From Paenibacillus turpanensis (GTDB lineage Bacteria > Bacillota > Bacilli > Paenibacillales > YIM-B00363), in NCBI RefSeq assembly GCF_011421635.1, contig NZ_WTLI01000021.1, forward strand, positions 1-53,300: a stretch of DNA of 53,300 bases. Reading direction: 5' to 3'. The stretch's first letter is position 1. Every line of letters starts with the position of its first letter. The notes beneath the pieces are model-generated. The model did not search any database, was not told the DNA's origin, and saw only the letters and a program-made list of their open reading frames with translations. This document shows positions 7,928 through 15,804 of this stretch, one piece after another. The position numbers were made by a program, and so were the translations under genes.

Positions 7928-9406
7928 ATGAAACATACTATGCAAGATTTTGATCGGGAATATGACGAAGAGGGGAAAGAAGAATACGCACGGAGCCAAG
8001 GTGTAGAGGAATGGCTGCATGAGGTGAGCATTCTAAAAAATGGTCGCTTTCTTAAAGTTGGCCAAGAATTGACTGAGGTGCTCGATTATCGGGAGAACGA
8101 GCTTTTGGGAGAAAGCTACGAAAGATTGTTGAGCCCCCAGCATCGAAGTTCGCTTCCGGCAGGCGATCTCGCTGCGCCTTTTACAGGGAGGATTCATACC
8201 CGGGTCCGCGCGCTGCGAAAGGATCAAAGCGAGGTTTTCGTCGATATTCATGGAAAAGTGAAGCAAATGGACGGCGATCAGTATGTGTTGATTAAGTCGT
8301 TAGAGGACGTAACCAATCGGCGCCAGGACGATACGCATTCACGCGAGATGGAGGAACGCTTTCACGCGGCTTTCCATTACGCTGCGGTCGGGATGGCGCT
8401 TGTTTCCGTGAACGGAACGATTCAAAAGATGAATTACGCGTTCTGTGAAGCGCTCGATATTCAAGAGCACGATCAGCCCCAGTCCATTCTTAATTATATT
8501 CACCCGGAGGATCGTGACGGATATTTGGAGGGCTGTACGGGGCTTTTGATCGGTGAGCTGCAGTCCTGTGAAATGGAGCGCCGATTCATTCACTCCTCTA
8601 GGCGGCTGGTTTGGGGGTATTTGTGTATTACTCTGGTTCGGGACGCGGATGGCCGTCCGTTATATTACATCATACAAATGCAGGACATCACGCAGAAAAA
8701 AGAGACGGAGGAGCTGCTTCGCAAATCGGACAAGCTGTCTGCGGTAGGGCAGCTGGCTGCCGGGGTCGCACATGAAGTGCGGAACCCGTTAACGGTACTG
8801 AAGGGCTTTGCGCAAATTCTTCAGGGCTCGGATCCAACGAACCAGTATTATGGGTTGATGCTGTCAGAGGTTGAGCGGATCGAATCGATTATTAGTGAAT
8901 TTCTTGCTTTTGCCAAGCCGCAAATCGTAAGGTTCGATGACCATGATCTATGGCTGCTGGTCGAGGATGTGGTGAATTTGATGGAGACCAAAGCGGTGAT
9001 GAACAGTGTATCGCTCAAAGTGCTTCGTGATGCAGCCGTATCCCGCATACAATGCGATGCGAATCAGATCAAGCAGGTGCTCATTAACATGCTGCAAAAT
9101 GCGATTGAAGCGATGCCGAACGGCGGAAATATATATATCACGTTGAAGCAAGAGGAATATTCGCTGCTGCTGCAGATTCAAGATGAAGGCTGCGGAATCC
9201 CGGAGGACCGGGTTGAAAAGCTTGGGGAGCCTTTTTACTCCAGTAAGGAGAAAGGTACAGGTCTCGGGCTGATGATCAGCTATCAAATTATTGAAAAGCA
9301 TCAAGGTAAAATTCAAGTGGAAAGCAAAGTCAATGAAGGCACGACGTTTACGATTACACTTCCGATGGCACAAGCCCTGAATCGAATGGAGGAACGAATT
9401 TCATGA
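7928..9406 (+). CDS. Soluble PAS-PAS sensor histidine kinase (sporulation-kinase-like)
   Basis: Cytoplasmic sensor kinase of 492 residues with no membrane segment. Two PAS domains (about 22-130 and 144-268) are followed by HisKA, with the phospho-accepting His at 282 in [18 protein letters not shown], and an HATPase domain (about 385-485) with N-box [23 protein letters not shown], and [13 protein letters not shown]. The HxxRNPLTxLKGFxQ form of the H-box is typical of Bacillus KinA-KinE sporulation kinases that phosphorylate Spo0F. No full response regulator with an output domain is adjacent. The only receiver proteins in the operon are the CheB and CheY-like ones. The stop overlaps the start of the next gene (ATGA), so it is translationally coupled to the receptor gene. 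Confidence 0.9.
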   Translation: MKHTMQDFDREYDEEGKEEYARSQGVEEWLHEVSILKNGRFLKVGQELTEVLDYRENELLGESYERLLSPQHRSSLPAGDLAAPFTGRIHTRVRALRKDQSEVFVDIHGKVKQMDGDQYVLIKSLEDVTNRRQDDTHSREMEERFHAAFHYAAVGMALVSVNGTIQKMNYAFCEALDIQEHDQPQSILNYIHPEDRDGYLEGCTGLLIGELQSCEMERRFIHSSRRLVWGYLCITLVRDADGRPLYYIIQMQDITQKKETEELLRKSDKLSAVGQLAAGVAHEVRNPLTVLKGFAQILQGSDPTNQYYGLMLSEVERIESIISEFLAFAKPQIVRFDDHDLWLLVEDVVNLMETKAVMNSVSLKVLRDAAVSRIQCDANQIKQVLINMLQNAIEAMPNGGNIYITLKQEEYSLLLQIQDEGCGIPEDRVEKLGEPFYSSKEKGTGLGLMISYQIIEKHQGKIQVESKVNEGTTFTITLPMAQALNRMEERIS

Positions 9407-11373
9407 ATGAGAACAAGACCCTGTTATCCCCGCCGACGATCCCCGCTTTACGAAAAGAATTAGGAGCGGGGGACCTTCGCGGAGAACCGCGAGTTCAGGC
9501 AGAGGCGCTCCCTCAGACGGACAAGCTTTCAGCCAAGCGGCTGCAGGAGCAGCGGATGCGCGCGAGATCGTACGCCAAGCAGCAGCAGCTCTCGGAGCGG
9601 CTTGCCACGGCGACACAGCAGCTTTCAGCGGGTGTCGAAGAGTCCCAATCAGCGATCCATGAGCTGAGGTCAGCGATTGAACAGCTGGCGGCGGGAGCGG
9701 AGCAGGCGGCTTCCGCTTGTGAGGAGAGCTCGGCTTCCATTACGAAGATTATGGAAAATATGAACGTCATTTCGCAAAATGCGACAGTTTCGATGAACCG
9801 CAGCTTATCCGTCCAAAACATGGTGAACGTTTCTTCAAATGATATTAACCGCCTCATCGAGGGGGTTTCCGTATCTGCGGTGAAAAATTCCGATTCTGCG
9901 CGTTTGATCGGACAGCTGGAATCGCAGGCGAAGGAGATCGGAGACATTATCGCAGCCGTAGTGCATTTGGCGGATCAGACCAACCTGCTTGCGCTGAACG
10001 CGGCGATTGAAGCGGCCCGCGCCGGAGAGCATGGCAGCGGCTTTGCGGTCGTAGCGGACGAGGTTCGCTCTTTGGCGGAAATTTCCGAGAAATCCGCTCG
10101 AGATATTAAGCAAGTAGTCGAAGCGATCCAGCTTGAGGTTGGATCCATCTCCTCCTCCATTATGGAATCTGAACGGGTATCGCTGCAGGAGGTTGAGAAT
10201 GGCCGACATGTAACGGCGGGGCTGCAGCAGATTGGAAACAAGATGAATGACTTTGTGGAAGGCATGAAAGAAATCAACAGCGAGATGCTGACTCTGAAAA
10301 CGGGCATTAAGGATTTTGAAAATGGCTCGAGGATGATCGCGGAGGCGGCAGAGGAGCAGGCTACTGGAGCCGAACAGGCGGTTCAAGCGATTATGGAACA
10401 GAGCAAGGCGCTGGAGGATATCAGCCACAGCGCGCTGGAGCTGTCCGACCTGACGGAGGATTTGCGCGACAGCAAAGCGATGAGCCGTTCCGTTGAAGCA
10501 TTGTCTGCGGCTTCCGAGGAGCTGGCCGCTTCGATTACCGAAGCGGCGCTGGCGGCCCAGCAAATTATGGGCGCCATTAATTTGATCGACCGAAATGCGG
10601 AGTTGCAATCCGCAGCAACCGAGCAGTCTGCGTCGGCCCTGATCCAGCTGGAGCAGCTCACGAAGAAGGTAGGCTTGCTGGGCTCGGCTTCAGAGCAATA
10701 TATTGGCGATGTGATCGGCCAGTTTGAGCAGGGGAAGGGCCAGACGGAAATGATGATCGGCAACATTTCCGCGGGGCTGGCGAAGATTGAAGAGAATTTG
10801 GAAAGCCTGCTTAAGCTGGAGAGGCAAATCCGCAGCATCGATAAAATAGTAAACACGATCGATAAGGTGGGCATTCAGACGAATATGCTTGCCGTGAACG
10901 GGGCGATTGAAGCGGCAGGAGCGGGGAAATACGGCCGGGGCTTCGCTGTGGTTGCTAGTGATATTCGTTCGTTAGCGCAAGAGACGGCGACCAACGCGGA
11001 AAACATTAAGGATTTGATTCGGGATATTCAGTCACAAGTTTCACTAGTCATCCGTGAGCTTCAGGTGACGAAAGAAACGACAAAGACAGAGGTTGAGAAG
11101 GCCCGGCGGATTCTAAGCAATTCCAGCGATATTGAGGAGCATCTTCAGCAGCTGAGCCAAGGGGTGCTGAGCAGTAACCGAAGCCTGGTGGAGGCAGAGC
11201 ATGCCGTTACGGAGTCCAAGCGTGCCGTAGATCAAATTGCCTCGACCGCCATCGAGGCAGCGGCTGCCAGCAGGCAGGCGGCGCATGCCGGACAGGAACA
11301 GACCATCGGCATTAATGAGCTTTCCCGCGCAATTGAGGAAATTGCCAGCATGGCGGATGAGTTCCTCGTATAA
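9403..11373 (+). CDS. Soluble chemoreceptor with two MCP signalling domains
   Basis: A 656-residue protein made almost wholly of coiled-coil. It carries two methyl-accepting-chemotaxis hairpin tips: a canonical one at about 193-230 ([31 protein letters not shown]) and a diverged one at about 490-527 ([31 protein letters not shown]). There is no signal peptide, membrane segment, HAMP, Cache or PAS domain, so it must sit in the cytoplasm and receive its input from a partner or from its short N-terminal region. The FrzCD receptor of Myxococcus is also soluble but has one signalling domain. It is translated from an ATGA overlap with the PAS kinase and followed by CheW, CheB, CheR and CheA genes. 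Confidence 0.92.
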   Translation: MNENKTLLSPPTIPALRKELGAGDLRGEPRVQAEALPQTDKLSAKRLQEQRMRARSYAKQQQLSERLATATQQLSAGVEESQSAIHELRSAIEQLAAGAEQAASACEESSASITKIMENMNVISQNATVSMNRSLSVQNMVNVSSNDINRLIEGVSVSAVKNSDSARLIGQLESQAKEIGDIIAAVVHLADQTNLLALNAAIEAARAGEHGSGFAVVADEVRSLAEISEKSARDIKQVVEAIQLEVGSISSSIMESERVSLQEVENGRHVTAGLQQIGNKMNDFVEGMKEINSEMLTLKTGIKDFENGSRMIAEAAEEQATGAEQAVQAIMEQSKALEDISHSALELSDLTEDLRDSKAMSRSVEALSAASEELAASITEAALAAQQIMGAINLIDRNAELQSAATEQSASALIQLEQLTKKVGLLGSASEQYIGDVIGQFEQGKGQTEMMIGNISAGLAKIEENLESLLKLERQIRSIDKIVNTIDKVGIQTNMLAVNGAIEAAGAGKYGRGFAVVASDIRSLAQETATNAENIKDLIRDIQSQVSLVIRELQVTKETTKTEVEKARRILSNSSDIEEHLQQLSQGVLSSNRSLVEAEHAVTESKRAVDQIASTAIEAAAASRQAAHAGQEQTIGINELSRAIEEIASMADEFLV

Positions 11374-11398
11374 TCCGGACGCTGGAGGAGCAGTGAAA

Positions 11399-12889
11399 AT
11401 GAAAGAAACAGGCCGTGGCCGTCAGTGGGTTACATTTTACTTGAATGAGCAGCTCTATGGACTGCCGATTGAAACGGTAAAAGGGATCGTGCGGATGGAG
11501 CGAGTCACGCGGGTTCCTTTTGCCGAGCCCTATTTGGAAGGCTTGATTAATCAGCGAGGGACGCTGCTTACGGTCGTTAACGGCAGCCGCTGGATCGGGC
11601 ATAAGAGCGAGCATCCGCCTCAAAAGATACTCATTCTGCAGGGCAGGGAACGTTCCGCCGGGCTTGCGGTTGACCGGATCGCGGATGTTATGGTTTTAGA
11701 GGGCGAGAGCGGCCGAGGCTCCGATGCGGATGCGTTGGGACAGTACGAAGGCTTTGTCATGAGGGGAGACACGGTGATTCGCGTGATCCGCGCTGAAGCG
11801 GTGCTTGATGCCGTGGCCGGGACGGGTCATGGGAGCAAGCAGGGGATCACCGCTGTCGGAGGAACAGCACCCGGGCACTCCTCTCTGCAGGGGGAGGACG
11901 AAGCGCAAAGGGAGGATGCATTGCCGATCCTGCAGTTTGCCATTGCCGGAGAATCCTACGCGCTTCCGATGAAGCAGGTAAAGGAAATCGCTCCGATGCC
12001 GGAAAAGCTGGAGCCGATTCAAGGAATGCCCTCAAGCTTTATGGGGCTTGGGTTGTTCCGGGACGGGCGGATGATGCCTGTCGTGAATACAGCCGTGCTC
12101 TTGTTCGGACAGTCCGTCGGACGTCCCGCGAGGGTGATCTGCGTCGAGCTTCCGACGGCAACGGGCGTGCTGCGAATCGGCCTGGCGGTGTCACAGGTCA
12201 ACGAGGTTCGCAGGCTCCGGCAGGATGCTCCCGTGGGGATGCCCGGCTCGTTTAAGCAGCTGGCGGACGGCATTCAAAGCGTGCATCATCTGAACGGCAG
12301 CACGAAGCCGATTTTTCTGCTCGGGCTGGAGCATTTGCTGGATAAAACGGGAGTGCTTCCGTTTCTGATCTCAAGTACAGCGGCGGGCACATGGAAGAGC
12401 CCTGAATCCGCAGCTGCTGCTTTGGGTCTGGATGCCGGTGCAGAGACAACGGTCGGGCTGAGCGCGCATGGTGCGGCAAAGGAGCTATACGTATTTTTCC
12501 GGCTGCAGGGACAGGAATTCGGAATTCCAGCCGCAAAGGTACGGGAAATCACCCGGGTGACGCCCATTCGGCAAATCCCATTCGCTCCGGATGGAGTTGC
12601 AGGGCTGACGAATATTCGCGGCCAGCTGGTAACGGTTGTCGATGCGAATGAAAAGCTGCAGCTTGGCTCAAGAGAGGAGAACCTAGGGCAGCTTGTCGTG
12701 ATGCAGGGACGGGGGGCCTCGAGATGTATCGGGGTTGAGCAGGTGACACGGGTGCTGTCTGTTTCCTTAGAGCAGCTGCAGCAAGCCGGATTGTATCGGG
12801 ATGACTTGGAATTTCGATGGCTTAAGGGGTTTTATAAGGAATCGGATGCCCGTTTCATTCCGTTAATCGATCCCGCAGCTTGGGAGTAG
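11399..12889 (+). CDS. Triple-CheW coupling protein
   Basis: A single polypeptide of 496 residues with three CheW-like domains. Domain 1 is about 8-140 (FYLNEQLYGLPIETVKGIVR..YLEGLINQRGTLLTVVN). Domain 2 is about 165-325 (LQFAIAGESYALPMKQVKEI..GLGLFRDGRMMPVVN), with the usual GLxNxRG turn changed. Domain 3 is about 358-496 (FFRLQGQEFGIPAAKVREIT..GVAGLTNIRGQLVTVVD). CheW normally has about 150 residues and one domain. I chose the ATG at 11399, 8 nt after GGAGGAG; the longer frame upstream overlaps the receptor gene. It should bridge the double-headed receptor and CheA. A protein with three coupling domains could cross-link array units. Confidence 0.9.
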   Translation: MKETGRGRQWVTFYLNEQLYGLPIETVKGIVRMERVTRVPFAEPYLEGLINQRGTLLTVVNGSRWIGHKSEHPPQKILILQGRERSAGLAVDRIADVMVLEGESGRGSDADALGQYEGFVMRGDTVIRVIRAEAVLDAVAGTGHGSKQGITAVGGTAPGHSSLQGEDEAQREDALPILQFAIAGESYALPMKQVKEIAPMPEKLEPIQGMPSSFMGLGLFRDGRMMPVVNTAVLLFGQSVGRPARVICVELPTATGVLRIGLAVSQVNEVRRLRQDAPVGMPGSFKQLADGIQSVHHLNGSTKPIFLLGLEHLLDKTGVLPFLISSTAAGTWKSPESAAAALGLDAGAETTVGLSAHGAAKELYVFFRLQGQEFGIPAAKVREITRVTPIRQIPFAPDGVAGLTNIRGQLVTVVDANEKLQLGSREENLGQLVVMQGRGASRCIGVEQVTRVLSVSLEQLQQAGLYRDDLEFRWLKGFYKESDARFIPLIDPAAWE

Positions 12890-12924
12890 ATTACTTATAG
12901 AGTTGAACGAAGAAGAAGGTCAGG

Positions 12925-13995
12925 ATGATGGAGATGAACCGCAAAATCAGGTTGCTTGTTGTCGACGATTCTGCGTTGATGAGGCAGCAGCTGCTTTCGA
13001 GTCTGTCGCGCGACCCTAGGATCGAAGTGATTGGCATGGCCAGGGACGGGCGGGAAGGAGTCGAAAAGGCAATTCAGCTGCGCCCGGACGTGGTAACTAT
13101 GGATATTCATATGCCGACGATGGACGGGATTACAGCACTGCAATATTTGATGGAGCTTGCGCCATGTCCGGTCATCATCTTGTCGGCATATTCCCGAAAA
13201 GGGGCGCTGGTGACATTCGAGGCGCTGGAGCTGGGCGCGTTTGACTACGTCACGAAGCCGGAGGTGCTGGGCAGTGCCGAGATGGATGCAATGATCCAAA
13301 AGCTGACGGACCGCATTATAGCTGCGGGTACAAGCAAGAAGACGGAGCTTCAGCTGGGAGTTGCTCCGGAGAGACAAGGAGCGGATCACAAATCCGGATA
13401 TGGCTTTGAGCATGTGGTCATCATCGGCGCGTCTACGGGAGGTCCTCGAACGATCATGGATATTTTGCAGCATATTCCGGAGGACTTTCCCGCACCGTTG
13501 TTTTTAGTCCAGCATATGCCCCCCGTGTTTACGGCTTCCTTTGCGGAAAGGCTGAATGAACGGTTTCAAATTCGGGTAGTGGAAGCCGCTCACCGGATGA
13601 CGGTGGAGCCGGGAACGCTTTATGTGGCGCCGGGCGGCAAGCATATGTTCATCGAAAAAACACTCGGCAAGCAGCAGCTGCGAATCGCGATTCGTTCTCA
13701 TCCGAAGGAAAGCGTGTTTAAGCCGTCGGTGGACGTTTCAATGAATTCGCTGGCGGAGCAGCTTCCGTCATCGATGATTATATCCGTGCTGCTAACCGGC
13801 ATCGGATCGGACGGAGCGCAGGGAATGGTGAAAATTCGTAAAAACGGAGGATTGACGATAGCCGAATCGGAGGAAACGGCGGTTGTATACGGCATGCCGA
13901 GAGCGGCTGTCGAACAGGGAGGAGCGAGGCTTGTGCTCCCATCCTACCAGATCGGCAAAGTCATCGTGAACGAGGTGCTGGGTTATGGACTATAA
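12925..13995 (+). CDS. cheB: Chemotaxis methylesterase/glutamine deamidase CheB
   Basis: Full-length CheB (356 residues) that removes methyl groups from, or deamidates, receptor glutamates. The receiver domain (about 7-122) has LLVVDDSALMR and the phospho-acceptor D60 in TMDIHMPTMDG. The catalytic domain (about 163-352) has S170 in IGASTGGPRT, H197 in LVQHMPP and D296 in TGIGSDGAQGM, the complete Ser-His-Asp triad. GAAGAAGGT precedes the ATG. The 3' end overlaps the HEAT-repeat gene by 11 nt. It likely acts with CheR at 14575 on the soluble receptor and is activated by CheA. Confidence 0.95.
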   Translation: MMEMNRKIRLLVVDDSALMRQQLLSSLSRDPRIEVIGMARDGREGVEKAIQLRPDVVTMDIHMPTMDGITALQYLMELAPCPVIILSAYSRKGALVTFEALELGAFDYVTKPEVLGSAEMDAMIQKLTDRIIAAGTSKKTELQLGVAPERQGADHKSGYGFEHVVIIGASTGGPRTIMDILQHIPEDFPAPLFLVQHMPPVFTASFAERLNERFQIRVVEAAHRMTVEPGTLYVAPGGKHMFIEKTLGKQQLRIAIRSHPKESVFKPSVDVSMNSLAEQLPSSMIISVLLTGIGSDGAQGMVKIRKNGGLTIAESEETAVVYGMPRAAVEQGGARLVLPSYQIGKVIVNEVLGYGL

Positions 13996-14578
13996 ACAAT
14001 TCCGTTTTTACTGTCAAACAGGAAACCTGGGTATGATTCGGGATTTCTTTCAAGATATTTCACATGAAGAGAAGGAGCAGTATTTATGTAATGTGCTGCA
14101 GACGCCTTTGCGTTCTGATGTCCTTGAATATTTGGGGACGGAAATCACACGGCTGCCGCCTGAGAAAGGGACGGCGATTCTAATCGAACTGTTTTACTCG
14201 GAAGAAGCTGCGGCACGAAACCTAGCGGTCGAGCTGTTTCCGGTCTTTGGGAGAACATCTTTGAAGGTGCTGCAAAATCACTTGAACGATATGGACCCGG
14301 ATGTACGCTTATTTGTCGTTCAATCGTTATCGGGGCTGCCCTTCAAGGATGAAGTGAATGAGCTGTTATCCAAGCATCTTCCTATTGAAAAGGAATTAAA
14401 CATCATTGTGGCCATCATTGAGGCCTTGGGGGATTTGGGAGGCGGCGCCGCCGAGGCGGAGGCCATTCGCAGCGTTACAGATCAGCTTGCCCATCCCTAC
14501 ATTGAATTCGTCGGACAGAGAGCTCTGCGCAGGCTCGGCGATGACCAGCCTGTCCGAGCGGTAGAGGATCAATTATGA
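13985..14578 (+). CDS. HEAT-repeat protein of the chemosensory operon
   Basis: A 197-residue, mostly helical, soluble protein. Repeated helix pairs such as LFYSEEAAARNLAVELFPVF, NDMDPDVRLFVVQSLSGL and NIIVAIIEALGDLGGG have the Pro-Asp-Val-Arg and Ala-Leu-Gly-Asp-Leu features of HEAT/PBS-lyase repeats, here roughly from residue 60 to 185. Such repeats usually mediate protein-protein contacts. It begins inside the cheB 3' end and its stop overlaps the cheR start (ATGA), so its dosage is tied to the methylation enzymes. A role as adaptor or scaffold for the receptor system is inferred from context; no catalytic motif is seen. Confidence 0.75.
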   Translation: MDYKQFRFYCQTGNLGMIRDFFQDISHEEKEQYLCNVLQTPLRSDVLEYLGTEITRLPPEKGTAILIELFYSEEAAARNLAVELFPVFGRTSLKVLQNHLNDMDPDVRLFVVQSLSGLPFKDEVNELLSKHLPIEKELNIIVAIIEALGDLGGGAAEAEAIRSVTDQLAHPYIEFVGQRALRRLGDDQPVRAVEDQL

Positions 14579-15405
14579 ATGTCACCCTTTCCTTAGAGCA
14601 ATTTCACCGATTACGGGATTACATATATCAGAAGACTGGAATTTATTTTCCGGACAGCAAGCTGTATTTCATGGAACGGCGATTAATTCAGCGCTTGGAG
14701 GCGCTCGGTATTCAAGATATTAACTATTACTATTCGATGCTGCGGTTCGAAAGCAGCGGGGCGGAGCTGCAGGCCTTTATCGAGGTGTTAACGGTTAATG
14801 AGACGTATTTTTTTCGTGAGTTTCATCAGCTGAAATGTTTTGCGGAAGAGGTGCTGCCGGAGCTGATTCGCCGGGAGAAAGGCAATCTGGTGTTTTGGTC
14901 GGCCGGCTGCTCCACGGGGGAAGAAGCGTATACGCTGGCGATCATACTTTGTGAGATGCTTCGCCCGGAAAACCTCGCGAGGTGCCGGATTATTGCCACG
15001 GATATCGACAATAAGGTGCTTGCCTTTGCCAGAAAAGGCTGCTACGGGGAGCGGTCGACGCGTCATATTCCAGCGCCTTATATCCGCCGGTATTTTGAAG
15101 AGGACGGCAATGAGCTGCGGGTGACGGACGAGCTGCGCAGGCTTGTGGAATTCAGGCAGCTGAATTTAATGGAATCGGCCATGATGCGCAAAATGGAACA
15201 CGTGGACGTTATCTTTTGCCGGAATGTGCTTATTTATTTTGACGATCAATCGCGCAGGCAGGTGGCCTTGGATTTCTACCAATCGATTAAGGACGGGGGA
15301 TATGTGTTTCTCGGGCACTCCGAATCCATGAGCCGTATCACCTCCATTTTCCAGCTTCGGAAATTCCAACATTCCATTATTTATCAAAAACCGATGGCGA
15401 GGTGA
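14575..15405 (+). CDS. cheR: Chemotaxis protein methyltransferase CheR
   Basis: S-adenosylmethionine-dependent methyltransferase that methylates receptor glutamates; 276 residues, normal size. The N-terminal helical domain (about 1-75) is followed by the SAM-binding domain: TVNETYFFRE (about 74-83), motif I VFWSAGCSTGEEAYTLA (about 102-118), IIATDIDNKVLAFA, and FCRNVLIYFD (about 216-225). No TPR or pentapeptide-binding beta insertion is obvious. Its stop is 6 nt before the CheY-like gene. With cheB it implies that the pathway adapts through receptor methylation. Confidence 0.95.
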   Translation: MNVTLSLEQFHRLRDYIYQKTGIYFPDSKLYFMERRLIQRLEALGIQDINYYYSMLRFESSGAELQAFIEVLTVNETYFFREFHQLKCFAEEVLPELIRREKGNLVFWSAGCSTGEEAYTLAIILCEMLRPENLARCRIIATDIDNKVLAFARKGCYGERSTRHIPAPYIRRYFEEDGNELRVTDELRRLVEFRQLNLMESAMMRKMEHVDVIFCRNVLIYFDDQSRRQVALDFYQSIKDGGYVFLGHSESMSRITSIFQLRKFQHSIIYQKPMAR

Positions 15406-15411
15406 TGTTCG

Positions 15412-15804
15412 ATGACGGCAAGGTCCAGAGTCTTGATCGTTGAGGATTCGTCGGCGACAAGGGATTATTACCGTGCCTACCTGACCGAAAGGGGCTTTCA
15501 GATTTCAGAGGCTTACAACGGATTGGAGGCGCTCGAGAAGCTTGCGGCCCGTTCGTACGATGCGGCAATTGTCGATATTAATATGCCAAAGATGGACGGC
15601 TATCAATTTATACGGGAGCTGCGGGGCGGGGAACAAAAGTACAAAATGCCCATAGCGGTCGTGTCCAGTGAAAATAAACCGTCCGATCAACAGCTTGCGT
15701 ATCAGGCAGGGGCTAATGCTTATCTGGTAAAGCCAGTCAGACCCGAGCAGCTGGAAGCATTAATACGGCTCTTCGGCGTGAAACCGGAGGGGGCGAGACG
15801 ATGA
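15412..15804 (+). CDS. Stand-alone receiver protein, CheY/Spo0F-like
   Basis: Single receiver domain of 130 residues without output domain. The acidic pair is in VLIVEDSS, the phospho-acceptor Asp in AAIVDINMPKMDG (about residue 56), the conserved hydroxyl in AVVSSEN and the Lys in AYLVKPV. It is the only free receiver in the operon, so it is the most likely acceptor from CheA and perhaps also from the PAS kinase at 7928. There is no flagellar gene in the window to define its target. The stop overlaps the cheA start (ATGA). The start at 15412 has GAGGTGATG upstream; AGG spacing is short but acceptable. Confidence 0.88.
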   Translation: MTARSRVLIVEDSSATRDYYRAYLTERGFQISEAYNGLEALEKLAARSYDAAIVDINMPKMDGYQFIRELRGGEQKYKMPIAVVSSENKPSDQQLAYQAGANAYLVKPVRPEQLEALIRLFGVKPEGARR

